Part shown: piece by piece, positions 15,798 through 28,053 of the stretch
How positions within the stretch are numbered: position 1 is the first letter of the stretch
Layout: each line of letters opens with the position of its first letter
Origin: Streptomyces sp. CC0208
GTDB lineage: Bacteria; Actinomycetota; Actinomycetes; Streptomycetales; Streptomycetaceae
DNA: 64,000 bases
Reading direction: 5' to 3'
Assembly (NCBI RefSeq): GCF_003443735.1
Contig: NZ_CP031969.1
Span: 1,302,001 to 1,366,000, forward strand
Position numbers and translations under genes: made by a program
Notes under the pieces: generated by a model
What the model saw: the letters and a program-made list of their open reading frames with translations, nothing else
Databases searched by the model: none
What the model was told of the DNA's origin: nothing

Positions 15798-16814
15798 GTG
15801 GACGACGACAGGCCCGACGTGCTCCTGACCGGGCTGCTCTTCTACGATCTCGTCCTCACCGGGCTCGGGAAGCCGCCGACGCCCGGCGAGGAGATCTGGA
15901 CGGCCGGCATGGGCTGCGGCCCCGGCGGCATCGCCAACCTGGCGGTCGCCGCGTCCCGCCTCGGCCTGAGGACCTCCCTGGCCACGGTCTTCGGCGACGA
16001 CTTCTACGGCGCCTACTGCCAGGAGGTCCTCGCAGGTCAGGAAGGCGTCGACCTCTCGCTCTCCCAGGTCGCGGACGGCTGGCACACCCCCGTCACCGTC
16101 GCGCTGGCCGACGGTGACGACCGGGCCCTGGTCACCCACGGCCAGGAGCCGCCGTACTCCCAGGACACGCTGATGGGCGACCCGCCCGAGGCGCGCACGG
16201 CCCTCGTCCACCTGGAGGCCGAGCCCCGCGCCTGGCTCTCCAAGGCCGCCGCGAACGGCACGCACATCTACGCCGACGTCGGCTGGGACCCCACCCAGGA
16301 GTGGTCGAAGGACCTCCTCGACCAACTGGCCCTGTGCCACGCCTTCCTGCCCAACGAGGGCGAGGCGATGGCCTACACCCGCACCGACAGCGCGTTCGCG
16401 GCCCTCGGCACCCTCTCCGAGCTGGTCCCGGTCGCCGTCGTCACCCGGGGCGGGGACGGCGCGATCGCCGTCGACCAGGTCACCGGCGAGTACGCGGACG
16501 TCCCGGCCCTGCCCGTCGACGTGCTCGACGCCACGGGCGCCGGTGACGTCTTCGGCGCCTCGTTCGTCGCCGCCTCGCTGGGCGGCTGGCCGCTGGAGGA
16601 ACGGCTGCGGTTCGCCGTCCTCGCGGCCGGACTGTCCGTCCGGCACCACGGCGGCGCCCTCGCGGCCCCCGGCTGGTACGGCGTCGACCGCTGGTGGCGC
16701 TCCCTGACCGACCCCGGCCTTCGCAAGGCGTACGGCTTCCTGGCCGACCGTCTGCCGGCCGACGTCGGCCCGCCGGTGCGCCACGCCCCGGTCACCCCGC
16801 CCCGCCCGCACTGA
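15798..16814 (+). CDS. PfkB-family carbohydrate kinase
   Basis: A 338-residue ribokinase-fold kinase. The N-terminal glycine pair is in GCGPGGIANLAVAASRLGL, the DVGWDPTQEW segment is mid-protein, and the C-terminal signature is DVLDATGAGDVFGASF with catalytic base Asp250. The sugar it phosphorylates (fructose, ribose, a keto-deoxy sugar or other) cannot be told from motifs. The GTG start at 15798 has GAGAGG about 12 bases upstream. It heads the rightward operon, followed after 63 bases by the substrate-binding lipoprotein, which suggests it phosphorylates the sugar released from the imported glycan. Its product may be the ligand of the divergent DeoR regulator. Confidence 0.85.
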   Translation: MDDDRPDVLLTGLLFYDLVLTGLGKPPTPGEEIWTAGMGCGPGGIANLAVAASRLGLRTSLATVFGDDFYGAYCQEVLAGQEGVDLSLSQVADGWHTPVTVALADGDDRALVTHGQEPPYSQDTLMGDPPEARTALVHLEAEPRAWLSKAAANGTHIYADVGWDPTQEWSKDLLDQLALCHAFLPNEGEAMAYTRTDSAFAALGTLSELVPVAVVTRGGDGAIAVDQVTGEYADVPALPVDVLDATGAGDVFGASFVAASLGGWPLEERLRFAVLAAGLSVRHHGGALAAPGWYGVDRWWRSLTDPGLRKAYGFLADRLPADVGPPVRHAPVTPPRPH

Positions 16815-16877
16815 CCTCACAACGCCCCCACAGCCCACGCCCCTCAGCACCACGAACAGGAACAACAGGAGTGACCC

Positions 16878-18152
16878 GTGGACCTTTCTCGTAGAGGCTT
16901 CCTCCAGGCCGCCGCGCTCACCGCGGCCGCGTCCGGACTGACCGTCGCCTGCGGCGGCTCGGGCTCGGGCGGCACCAAGAACGGCAAGAACCTCACCCTG
17001 TGGTACTGGGGCGGCGCGCTCAGCGACAAGGTGGTCGCGGAGGCGAAGACCCACTTCAGCAGCCAGATCAAGCTGACCACGGCGTCCATCGGCGGCGACT
17101 TCAAGCAGAAGCTCACCACCACCCTCGCGGCGGGCAGCTCCGTGCCCGACATCACCGGCATCAAGGGCGAGGACATCGCGTCCTTCCTGCCCAACGCGGA
17201 CCGCTTCCTCGACCTGAACGACCTCGGCTTCAAGAAGATCTCCTCGCAGTACCTGGACTGGAAGACCAAGCTCGCCCAGACCGAGGACGGCAAGCAGATC
17301 GGTTTCCCGATCGACATCGGCCCCACCGCGCTCTTCTACCGCGAGGACCTGTTCGCCAAGGCCGGGGTGGACACCGACCCCGCCAAGGTCGCCGCGCTGG
17401 TCAAGACCTGGGAGGACTACTTCCAGCTCGGCACCGAGCTGCAGCGGAAGAACCCCGGCACCTACCTGGTCAACAACATCAGCTCCGTCTTCAACATCGC
17501 GGTCGGCCAGGGCACCCAGCGGTTCATCGACAAGGACAACCACTTCATCGGCGACCAGGACCACATCCGCGCCGCGTGGACCACGGCGGTGCGCCCGTAC
17601 ACCCTGGGCCTCGACGCCAAGATCAACGACAACACCTGGAACGCCGCCGTCGGCAAGAACCTCCTCACCGAGCTCGGCGCGGCCTGGCACGCGCTGGACA
17701 TCGAGCAGGCGGCACCGCAGACCAAGGGCAAGTGGCGGGTCTGCGCGAACCCGGTCGGACCGGCCAACCAGGGCGGCTCCTACCTGGCGCTGCCCAAGCA
17801 GTGCCGCAACCCCGAAGAAGCGTTCAAGATCATCAGCTGGATCCTCAGCCCCGCCAACGACGCCCGCGGATTCACCGACGCCGCCATCTTCCCGGCCGCC
17901 CCGGCCGCCTACACCATGCCGGCCATGACCGGTCCGGACGCCTTCTTCGGCGGACAGAAGATCATCGAGGTCTTCGGCCCGGCCGCCAAGGCCATCAAGG
18001 TGGCCTACGAGGCGCCCGCCGACGCCGCCGTCATGGCCCCCTTCATGACGGAGCTGACCAGCATCGAGGCCAAGGGCAAGAAGCCCGACGACGCCTGGAA
18101 GGACGCGGTCAGCCAGGCCAAGCAGATCGCCCGGCGGCAGGGGGTGAGCTGA
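16878..18152 (+). CDS. Sugar ABC transporter substrate-binding lipoprotein
   Basis: A 424-residue family-1 extracellular solute-binding protein. The signal peptide has a Tat motif (SRRGFLQ at residues 4-10) and a lipobox LTVAC with Cys25 as the lipidated residue, followed by a Gly/Ser linker. The mature part shows the usual NLTLWYWGGALSDKVV opening and the DIGPTALFYREDLFAKAG block. The GTG start has AGGAG eight bases upstream. It sits directly before the two permease genes. It would capture an oligosaccharide at the outer membrane face; the ligand is not evident from sequence. Confidence 0.92.
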   Translation: MDLSRRGFLQAAALTAAASGLTVACGGSGSGGTKNGKNLTLWYWGGALSDKVVAEAKTHFSSQIKLTTASIGGDFKQKLTTTLAAGSSVPDITGIKGEDIASFLPNADRFLDLNDLGFKKISSQYLDWKTKLAQTEDGKQIGFPIDIGPTALFYREDLFAKAGVDTDPAKVAALVKTWEDYFQLGTELQRKNPGTYLVNNISSVFNIAVGQGTQRFIDKDNHFIGDQDHIRAAWTTAVRPYTLGLDAKINDNTWNAAVGKNLLTELGAAWHALDIEQAAPQTKGKWRVCANPVGPANQGGSYLALPKQCRNPEEAFKIISWILSPANDARGFTDAAIFPAAPAAYTMPAMTGPDAFFGGQKIIEVFGPAAKAIKVAYEAPADAAVMAPFMTELTSIEAKGKKPDDAWKDAVSQAKQIARRQGVS

Positions 18153-18153
18153 G

Positions 18154-19161
18154 GTGACGTCACCTCCGGTCACCGGTCCCGCCGCGGTGCCCGCGCACCG
18201 CGGCGGGCCGGGCCCGGCCCGGTTCCGCCCGCGGCGCACGGCACCCGCGGGCACAGCTCGGCCCAAGCGGCGCGGACCGCTGGCGTACTGGCGGCAGTAC
18301 CTGGCGATCTCGCCGTTCTACCTGATCTTCGCCGCGTTCTCGTTCTTCCCGGTCTTCTACTCCCTGTACCTGGCCTTCCAGCGCTGGGACGGCATGGGCA
18401 CCATGCAGTTCGTGGGGTTCCAGCAGTTCCGGTTCCTGTGGGACGACCCGGTCTTCTGGCTGTCGATCCGCAACACCCTGGTGATCTGGGTGCTGTCCAC
18501 CGTGCCGACGCTGTTCGGTGCCCTGGTCCTGGCGACGCTGCTGCACTCGGTGCGCCGCTTCAAGGGCTTCTACCGCATCGCGCTGTACGTGCCGAACGTG
18601 ACCTCGATCGTCGCCGTGGCGATCTTCTTCGGCGCGGTGTTCAGCAACAACTTCGGTCTGGTCAACGCGATCCTGGGCGTGGTCGGCATCTCGCCCGTTC
18701 CGTGGCTGAGCAACCCGTGGCTGATCAAGGTGGTCATCTCCCTGCTGATGACCTGGCAGTGGACCGGCTACAACATGATCATCTATTTGGCCGGCCTGCA
18801 GGCGATCCCGACCTCGATCTACGAGGCGGCGAAGATGGACGGCGCGGGGCCCGTCCGCACGTTCTTCCAGATCACCATCCCGATCATGCGGCCGATCATC
18901 CTGTTCACGGTGATCATCTCGACGATCAACGGCCTGCAGAGCTTCAGCGAACCGCAGGTCCTGTTCGCCAGCAACGCCGCCAACGCCAACCTCGGCGGCC
19001 CGGGCCAGGCGGGTCTGACGACCTTGTTGTACTTCTACCAGTCGGCCTTCCTCAACAACGACTACGGCTACGGCGCGGCCATCGTGTGGGCCTTCTTCGT
19101 ACTGATCATCATCCTCGTCGCCGTCAACTGGCGCATCACCACACGAGGGAGGAAGGCATGA
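18154..19161 (+). CDS. Sugar ABC transporter permease (MalF type)
   Basis: A 335-residue inner-membrane protein. A Pro/Arg-rich cytoplasmic N-terminus of about 45 residues is followed by six hydrophobic segments. The cytoplasmic EAA loop reads YEAAKMDGAGPVRTFFQI and contacts the ATPase. The start is a GTG one base after the stop of the binding-protein gene, and its end overlaps the next permease (ATGA). No ATP-binding subunit is encoded in the window. Streptomyces importers of this class commonly share the ATPase MsiK, so that arrangement is expected here. Confidence 0.92.
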   Translation: MTSPPVTGPAAVPAHRGGPGPARFRPRRTAPAGTARPKRRGPLAYWRQYLAISPFYLIFAAFSFFPVFYSLYLAFQRWDGMGTMQFVGFQQFRFLWDDPVFWLSIRNTLVIWVLSTVPTLFGALVLATLLHSVRRFKGFYRIALYVPNVTSIVAVAIFFGAVFSNNFGLVNAILGVVGISPVPWLSNPWLIKVVISLLMTWQWTGYNMIIYLAGLQAIPTSIYEAAKMDGAGPVRTFFQITIPIMRPIILFTVIISTINGLQSFSEPQVLFASNAANANLGGPGQAGLTTLLYFYQSAFLNNDYGYGAAIVWAFFVLIIILVAVNWRITTRGRKA

Positions 19162-20027
19162 CCGCGGTCGACACCGCACGGCCGACCACGGGCGGCAGGC
19201 GACTTCGCCGCCCCAAGGGCCTGACAGCGCACATCATCCTCGTCGTGGCCGTCCTGCTCTCGGTCTTCCCCTTCGCGTGGACGATCGTCATGGCGACCAA
19301 CACCACGCAGGACATCTACAAGAGCCCGCCGAAGTTCACCTTCGGCTCCCATCTGCTGGAGAACATCCGGCACGTGCTGAACACCATCGACTTCTTCGGG
19401 TCGATGCTCAACACGGTGATGGTCGCGACCGTCACCACCGTCCTGGTGCTGTTCATCGACTCCCTGGCGGCCTTCACCTTCGCCAAGTTCGACTTCCCCG
19501 GACGCAAGCTGCTCTTCGGCACGCTGCTGCTGTTCATGATGCTGCCGCTGCAACTGGCGATCCTGCCGCAGTTCATCCTCATGTCGAAGATCGGCTGGGT
19601 CGGGATGCTCAAGGCGCTCGCCCTGCCCTCCCTCGCCAACGCCTTCGGCATCTTCTGGCTGCACCAGTACATCCAGAACGGCGTGCCCGACGAACTCCTC
19701 GACGCCGCCCGCATCGACGGCGCCGGGTTCTTCCGTCAGTACTGGAACATCGCGCTGCCGATGATCAGACCCGCGCTGTCGTTCCTCGCCATCTACGCCT
19801 TCGTCAACTGCTGGAACGACTACATCTGGCCGCTCGTCGTGCTCACCGACCCGGGCCACGTGACCCTCCAGGTGGAGCTCGCCCAGCTCAACGTCGGCCA
19901 CACCACCGACTACAGCATGGTCATGGCCGGCGTGCTGATGGCGGCGCTTCCGCTGGTCATCGTGTTCAGCATCTTCGCCCGCGGATTCATCGCGGGCGCC
20001 ACCGAGGGAGCGGTACAGGGCTCCTGA
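19158..20027 (+). CDS. Sugar ABC transporter permease (MalG type)
   Basis: A 289-residue membrane protein with six transmembrane segments, starting with LTAHIILVVAVLLSVFPFAW. The EAA-type loop reads LLDAARIDGAGFFRQYWNI. The ATG overlaps the stop of the MalF-type permease and GGGAGGAAGG lies just upstream. Together with 16878-19161 it forms a complete transporter apart from the ATPase. A 27-base gap separates it from the phosphodiesterase gene, so the operon probably continues. Confidence 0.92.
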   Translation: MTAVDTARPTTGGRRLRRPKGLTAHIILVVAVLLSVFPFAWTIVMATNTTQDIYKSPPKFTFGSHLLENIRHVLNTIDFFGSMLNTVMVATVTTVLVLFIDSLAAFTFAKFDFPGRKLLFGTLLLFMMLPLQLAILPQFILMSKIGWVGMLKALALPSLANAFGIFWLHQYIQNGVPDELLDAARIDGAGFFRQYWNIALPMIRPALSFLAIYAFVNCWNDYIWPLVVLTDPGHVTLQVELAQLNVGHTTDYSMVMAGVLMAALPLVIVFSIFARGFIAGATEGAVQGS

Positions 20028-20054
20028 CCCGGTGCCGTGAGAAAGGGGTGGGCG

Positions 20055-21001
20055 GTGAGCCACGACATCGGCAAGGTCCTCGTGGTGGGCATGGACGGGC
20101 TGCGCTACGACCTGCTCACCCGCTCCCCGGCCGTGGCACCCGTACTGCACGGGCTCATGGCGACGGGCACCCACGGCACCAGCCTGCTGCCCTACGGCGA
20201 GGCGGACGGCCAGGCCCCGGACGGGCCGTCCACCAGCATGGCCTACACCGACTCCGGGCCCGGCTGGTCGAGCGTGCTGACCGGGGTGTGGCCCGACCGG
20301 CACGGCGTGCGCGGCAACGACTTCGCCGGTGCCGACTACGGCCGCTACCCCGACTTCCTGAGCCGGGCCGTCGCCGCCCGGCGCGGGCTGCGCACCGCGG
20401 CCGTGGTGTCCTGGCCGGAGCTGATCCGGCGCGGCACCCTCGGCCCCGCCATCGGCCGCCGGGTGCGCTACGACGGCGAGACGGACGGCTACGGCACCGC
20501 GGACCGCCTCGTCGCCCGCACCGCCGAGCGCTGGATCGGCCAGGACGATCCCGACGCCGTGTTCGTGTACTTCGGCGCCACCGACGAGGCCGCCCACGCC
20601 ATGGGCCCGCACAGCCTCGCCTACGACCGGGCCCTGCTCACCCAGGACACCCACCTCGGTTGGCTCCTCGCGGCCATCGACGCCCGGCGCTCGGACCCCG
20701 CCCGCGCGCGGGAGCGCTGGACCGTGCTGGTCACCACGGACCACGGGCACCTCGACACCGGCGGCCACGGCGGCGACACCCACGCCGAGCGCGAGGTGTT
20801 CGTCGTCCTGGCCGAGCCCGGCATGCCCGGCGGGACCCGGCTCGACACCCCGCGTCTCATCGACATCGCCCCCACCGTCCTGGACCGGCTCGGCATCCCC
20901 GTCGACCCGGCCTGGGGCCTGCAGGGCCGGGTCCTGCACGGCCACGGACGGTCCTGCCACATCCCGTCACCACCCACCCCGCCACCGACTTCGGAACGGT
21001 C

Positions 21002-21005
<4 letters not shown>
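20055..21005 (+). CDS. Alkaline-phosphatase-superfamily phosphodiesterase/nucleotide pyrophosphatase-like
   Basis: A 316-residue protein of the type I phosphodiesterase/phosphatase fold. Metal-binding and nucleophile elements are visible: VLVVGMDGLRYDLL, the region STSMAYTDSGPGWSSVLTGV with the likely nucleophile, VYFGATDEAAHAMG, and TTDHGHLDTGGHGGDTHAE. No signal peptide is present, so it works in the cytoplasm, presumably on an imported phosphate ester. The GTG at 20055 is favoured because AAGGGG lies seven bases upstream; 20037 is an in-frame alternative. Its end overlaps the GH2 gene start (ATGA), which ties it firmly to the glycosidase operon. Confidence 0.85.
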
Positions 21006-23950
<2,945 letters not shown>

Positions 23951-23989
23951 ATCCCCCGTCTTCCTCACTTTCCCCGCAACGGAGCACAC

Positions 23990-25816
23990 GTGTGCACTTC
24001 GCATGACCACCCTCAGGCCGAGGCCGCGCAGGCCGGTGCCGCAAGACGCAGTTTCCTGCGCGCGACGGCGCTGCTGGGCGCGGCCGCCACAGCAGGGGTC
24101 GCACTGCCCACGGTGGCCGAGGCCGCCTCGGGTGCGTCCTGGCGTCCCGACACCGAGAGCCGGCGGTTCACGCTGGCCGTCATGCCCGACACCCAGTACC
24201 TCTTCGACGGGCCGAGCATCGACAAGGCCCCCTTCGATGCCTCGCTGCGGTATCTCCTGGAGCACGGCAAGGACGAGAACATCGTCTTCCTGTCCCACCT
24301 CGGCGACCTCACCCAGAACGGTGCGGCGCCCGAGTTCGCCGCGATCGGCGACGCGTTCAGGCTGCTGGACCGGCGCGGGGTCGGCTACAGCGTCCTCGCG
24401 GGCAACCACGACGTGAAGTCGTCCACCACCGACCAGCGCGGTGCGACACCGTACCTGGACGTGTTCGGTCCCGACCGCTTCAAGGGCCACAGGACGTTCG
24501 GGGGCGCCTCCGCGGACGGCTACAACACGTACCACCTGTTCAGGGCCGCGGGCCGCGAGTGGATGGTGCTCGCCCTGGACTGGCGGCTGTCGGACAAGGG
24601 CTACGCCTGGGCGAAGAGCGTCCTGGCCGCCCACCCGAAGACCCCGGTGATCCTGACCACGCACGAGCTGGTCGTCGAGGACGACAGCCTCTCGGAGTAC
24701 GGTCAGCAGTTGTGGGACCAGCTGGTCAAGGACCACGACCAGATCTTCCTCACTCTCAACGGCCACTACTGGCCCGCCGGCCGGGCGACCCGCACGAACA
24801 CGGCGGGCAACGACGTCCACCTGCACCTGACGAACTACCAGAACCGGTACTTCGGCGGGGCGGCCATGATCCGCCTGTACCGCTTCGACCTCGACCGTGG
24901 CGTGATCGACGTGGAGACGGTCTCCCCGTGGATCCTCGGCCGGGCCAAGAAGGGCCTCAACGAGCTGGAGCGGCAGGAGATCGAACTCAGCGGCGACGCC
25001 GACCGGTTCTCGGTCGAGATCGACTTCGCGTCGCGGTTCGCCGGCTTCGATCCGGTGCCCGCGCGTCCTGCGCGCCCGGTGTCGAAGATGCTGATACCGG
25101 GGACGGCCGCGTACTGGCGGTTCGATGCGGCGGTCTCCGGCACGGTCCGCGACCTCTCGGGCCGTGGCAACGACCTCACCGTGGTGTCGGTGGGCGGCGG
25201 CTCGCTGGGCTGGTCCGCGGACCACCACCCCGACCAGCCCGGCCACGGCAGCCTGGAGTTCCAGGGCTACAAGTCGCCGCTGAAGGGCGCCTATCTGCAG
25301 ACGGTCGACAAGGCGCCGATCAACTCGGCGGTGTTCAAGGACGGTTACACCATCGAGGTGTTCTACCGCATGCCCGCCGACTGGGACCCGGACCACAACG
25401 CCTGGGCGGGACTGGTCAGTCGACGGGGAACCGGCGGCGCCGCGGGCAAGACCGGCGACGACCCCGACGAGCCGCTCGCCACGTTGTCGCTCTCCAACGA
25501 CCGGGAGCCGCAGTGGGCCATGCGGCCGCTCAACCAGCAGGGCATCGCGACCAACTGGGGCCAGGAGACACCGCTGGAGACCTGGTGGCACCTCGCCGTC
25601 GTCAACGACGGCAGGCACACCACCCTGTACGTCCAGGGCTGCCCGGTGGTCCGCAATCCGAAGGCGTCCGCCGTCGGCATCACCTCGGTCGGACTGCCGT
25701 GGCTGGTGGGCGGCTACACCTACGCCGACAAGATCGACCAGATCTTCCACGGACGGCTCGGCGACGTCCGGATCGTCTCGCGGGCGCTGCCCGTCTCGTC
25801 CTTCATGACCCACTGA
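23990..25816 (+). CDS. Tat-exported metallophosphoesterase with LamG-like C-terminal domain
   Basis: A 608-residue exported protein. The N-terminus has a Tat-type RRSFLRATALLG motif (residues 19-30) and a likely cleavage after VAEA (about 45). A calcineurin-like phosphoesterase domain follows with AVMPDTQYL, HLGDLTQNG, AGNHDVK, TTHELVV and NGHYWPAG. From about residue 385 a concanavalin/LamG-like domain begins (YWRFDAAVSGTVRDLSGRGN, later GYTIEVFYRMP), a fold often used to bind glycans. The GTG start has GGAG five bases upstream and follows the GH2 stop by 39 bases. The domain pairing suggests a surface or secreted enzyme acting on phosphate groups attached to a polysaccharide; this is inference. 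Confidence 0.88.
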   Translation: MCTSHDHPQAEAAQAGAARRSFLRATALLGAAATAGVALPTVAEAASGASWRPDTESRRFTLAVMPDTQYLFDGPSIDKAPFDASLRYLLEHGKDENIVFLSHLGDLTQNGAAPEFAAIGDAFRLLDRRGVGYSVLAGNHDVKSSTTDQRGATPYLDVFGPDRFKGHRTFGGASADGYNTYHLFRAAGREWMVLALDWRLSDKGYAWAKSVLAAHPKTPVILTTHELVVEDDSLSEYGQQLWDQLVKDHDQIFLTLNGHYWPAGRATRTNTAGNDVHLHLTNYQNRYFGGAAMIRLYRFDLDRGVIDVETVSPWILGRAKKGLNELERQEIELSGDADRFSVEIDFASRFAGFDPVPARPARPVSKMLIPGTAAYWRFDAAVSGTVRDLSGRGNDLTVVSVGGGSLGWSADHHPDQPGHGSLEFQGYKSPLKGAYLQTVDKAPINSAVFKDGYTIEVFYRMPADWDPDHNAWAGLVSRRGTGGAAGKTGDDPDEPLATLSLSNDREPQWAMRPLNQQGIATNWGQETPLETWWHLAVVNDGRHTTLYVQGCPVVRNPKASAVGITSVGLPWLVGGYTYADKIDQIFHGRLGDVRIVSRALPVSSFMTH

Positions 25817-25830
25817 ATTCGAGGACCACT

Positions 25831-27498
25831 GTGACCGAGCAGCAGCTCCCCTCCTGGGCGGACCCCTCCGTCTCCCCCACCGATCTCGACGCCCAGGGCG
25901 TGTCGAGACGTGGACTCCTGCGCCGTGCGGGCCTGTTCGGCGCCGCGTTCGCGCTGGGGTCGGCGACTCCGGCGCTGGCCGCTTCGCCTCGCCCTCGCTT
26001 CGGCGGCGACGACCCCCGGCTCGCCTACCTCGTCGGCGACCACCACGTCCACTCCGTCTACAGCCACGACGCCAAGTACACGTTCTCCCAGCAGGCGAAG
26101 GCCGCCGCGAAGTACGGCCTCGACTGGATGGTGTTCAACGAGCACTCCAACTTCGGACACGCCAACTACGGCGCCAAGCTGGAGCACGCGGAGATCGTGA
26201 AGGCCCGCTCGGAGAACCCGCGCCAGCTGATCTTCCAGGGCCTGGAGTGGTACATCCCGGCCGCCGAGCACTGCACGGTGTTCGCGGCTCCCGGCCCCCA
26301 CGAGACCGACCTGCTCACCCAGTTCGAGCTCGCCTACGACGGCAAGCTCCTGGGCTACACCGAGGGCTCCGCGGGCGCCGCCGACACCGCCCGCAACGAG
26401 GCCCACGCCGTCAAGGCGATCAAGTGGCTGGCGGAGCAGCGCCGTTCGGGCTACGTCGACGACGTCCTCGTCCTCGCCAACCACCCCCTGCGCCTCGGCA
26501 TCGACTCCCCGCACGAGATGCGCAACTGGCGGGACGCGGCACCCGAGATCATGATCGGCATGGAGGGCGCGCCCGGCGCCCAGGGTGCGGCGATCCCCGG
26601 CTGGCGCAGCAGCACGTCGATCCGCGGCGAGTACGAGAACAAGCCCTCGGCCCAGTCCTGGTCGGGCTATCCGGCGGACGCCTATCTGACGTACGGCGGC
26701 TTCGACTGGGCGACGGCGACCGTCGGCGGGCTGTGGGACTCGATGCTGGCCGAAGGCAGCCTGTTCTCGGTCACCACGAACTCCGACAACCACCGCACGG
26801 TCTTCGACACCTGGAAGAACGGCGACTGGCCGGCCGGCCAGAACTTCGACAACACCGGCAAGCTCCCCGACCCGGTCAGCACCGACACCCCGCAGCCCGG
26901 CAGCGACTTCTGGCCGGGCGAGTTCAGCCGCACCCACGTCGGTGTGACCCGGTACGGCTACCGCGCGGTGATGGCGGGCCTGCGCGCGGGCCGGGTCTGG
27001 GTGGACCACGGCCATCTGCTCGACGGGCTCGACGTGCGCGTGAAGCGGGACTGCGACTCCGGGCGCGGTGTCACGCTGGGCGGACGGCTGCGGGTCCGCA
27101 AGGGCGAGCGGATCACGCTGTACGTGACGGTCACCAGTGCCTCACGTCCCAACCCCCAGGGCATCCTGCCCGAGTTGGCGCACGTGGACGTGATCCGGGG
27201 CGCGGTGCGCGGTCCGGTGAGCGACCGGGACGGCTGGCAGGCGCCCGACACCAGGGTCGTGCAGACGAGGGACGTGTCCGGCCGGAAGGGGACGTACACC
27301 CTGCGCATCCCGCTGACGGCAGGGGACGAGTCCTTCTACGTCCGGCTGCGCGGCAGCGACGGCAAGCGGCACGGCACGGGCTACCTCGGCGCCTCGGTCG
27401 ACCCGCACGGCCCGATTCCGCACGATCCCGGCAACGGTGACCCGTGGGCGGACACGTGGTTCTACTCCAACCCCGTCTTCGTGGACGTCACCGGCTGA
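25831..27498 (+). CDS. Tat-exported PHP-domain metallo-hydrolase
   Basis: A 555-residue exported protein. The Tat signal is VSRRGLLRRAGLFG (residues 24-37), with likely cleavage after TPALA. The PHP metal-binding motifs appear in order: GDHHVHSVYSHD (71-74 HHVH), VFNEHSNFGH, QGLEWYIP, ANHPL, and TTNSDNHRT. PHP enzymes are usually phosphoesterases. The last 170 residues form a beta-rich domain. The GTG start has GAGGA ten bases upstream and lies 14 bases after the previous stop, so it is the last gene of the operon. It ends just before a hairpin at 27521-27561. The substrate is unknown; association with glycan-linked phosphate is suggested only by context. Confidence 0.83.
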   Translation: MTEQQLPSWADPSVSPTDLDAQGVSRRGLLRRAGLFGAAFALGSATPALAASPRPRFGGDDPRLAYLVGDHHVHSVYSHDAKYTFSQQAKAAAKYGLDWMVFNEHSNFGHANYGAKLEHAEIVKARSENPRQLIFQGLEWYIPAAEHCTVFAAPGPHETDLLTQFELAYDGKLLGYTEGSAGAADTARNEAHAVKAIKWLAEQRRSGYVDDVLVLANHPLRLGIDSPHEMRNWRDAAPEIMIGMEGAPGAQGAAIPGWRSSTSIRGEYENKPSAQSWSGYPADAYLTYGGFDWATATVGGLWDSMLAEGSLFSVTTNSDNHRTVFDTWKNGDWPAGQNFDNTGKLPDPVSTDTPQPGSDFWPGEFSRTHVGVTRYGYRAVMAGLRAGRVWVDHGHLLDGLDVRVKRDCDSGRGVTLGGRLRVRKGERITLYVTVTSASRPNPQGILPELAHVDVIRGAVRGPVSDRDGWQAPDTRVVQTRDVSGRKGTYTLRIPLTAGDESFYVRLRGSDGKRHGTGYLGASVDPHGPIPHDPGNGDPWADTWFYSNPVFVDVTG

Positions 27499-27512
27499 GG
27501 CAAGCCCCCCGA

Positions 27513-27561
27513 AGGGGCGCGGGGAACTGCGCGACCAGCCACAGCGGTCCCGCAGTTCCCC
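27513..27561. terminator. Terminator hairpin containing copy 1 of a 28-bp dispersed repeat
   Basis: GGGGAACTGCG (27521-27531) pairs perfectly with CGCAGTTCCCC (27551-27561), an 11-base stem with a 19-base loop between convergent genes. The left arm is part of the 28-bp repeat 27513-27540 (starts AGGGGCGCGGGGAACTG), which recurs at 34684 and 61107. Confidence 0.8.
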
Positions 27562-27582
27562 ACTGCCTCCGCATGGCACTTT

Positions 27583-28038
27583 CTAGGCGTAGAACCGGGA
27601 AAGGCTCTGCAGCACCGCCGCCGGCTTGGCGCCGCCCTCGATCTCTATCGCCCCGTCGACGGTGATCTGGACACCGCCCGGCACCTCCTCGACATCCGTC
27701 AGCTTGGCGACGAGGCGGATGCGGGAGCCCACCTTCACCGGGGAGGGGAAACGGACCTTGTTCAGGCCGTAGTTGACCTTCGTGGTGACGCCCTGGACGT
27801 CAAGGAGCTCGGTGAAGAGCGGGATGAACAGGGACAGGGTGAGATAGCCGTGCGCGATGGGGGCGCCGAAGGGGCCCGCCGCCGCCTTCTCGGGGTCCAC
27901 GTGGATCCACTGGTGGTCGCCGGTGGCGTCGGCGAAGGTGTCGATGCGCTCCTGGGTGACCTCGATCCACTCGCTGGTGCCGAGGTCGCTGCCGGCGAGC
28001 TTCTTCAGTTCGTCGAGGCCGTTGACGGTGACGCTCAT
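27583..28038 (-). CDS. MaoC-like enoyl-CoA hydratase
   Basis: A 151-residue hot-dog-fold protein with the MaoC hydratase motif DATGDHQWIHVDPEKA followed by GPFGAPIAHGYLTLSL. These contain the catalytic Asp and His that add water to an enoyl-CoA. AAGGA lies eight bases before the ATG. It is the last gene of a leftward operon with an acyl-CoA ligase, an amidohydrolase and an SDR. In the cou pathway of Rhodococcus this position is filled by CouM, which hydrates p-coumaroyl-CoA-type substrates. Hydratase call is strong; the aromatic substrate is inferred from the operon. Confidence 0.88.
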   Translation of the reverse strand: MSVTVNGLDELKKLAGSDLGTSEWIEVTQERIDTFADATGDHQWIHVDPEKAAAGPFGAPIAHGYLTLSLFIPLFTELLDVQGVTTKVNYGLNKVRFPSPVKVGSRIRLVAKLTDVEEVPGGVQITVDGAIEIEGGAKPAAVLQSLSRFYA

Positions 28039-28053
28039 GTAGCTGTCCTTAAC

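Noticed and set aside
15693..18266. Minus-strand frame of 857 codons opposite PfkB and the binding protein
   Set aside because: Both plus-strand genes have full motifs, a lipobox and ribosome sites; the antisense frame has none.
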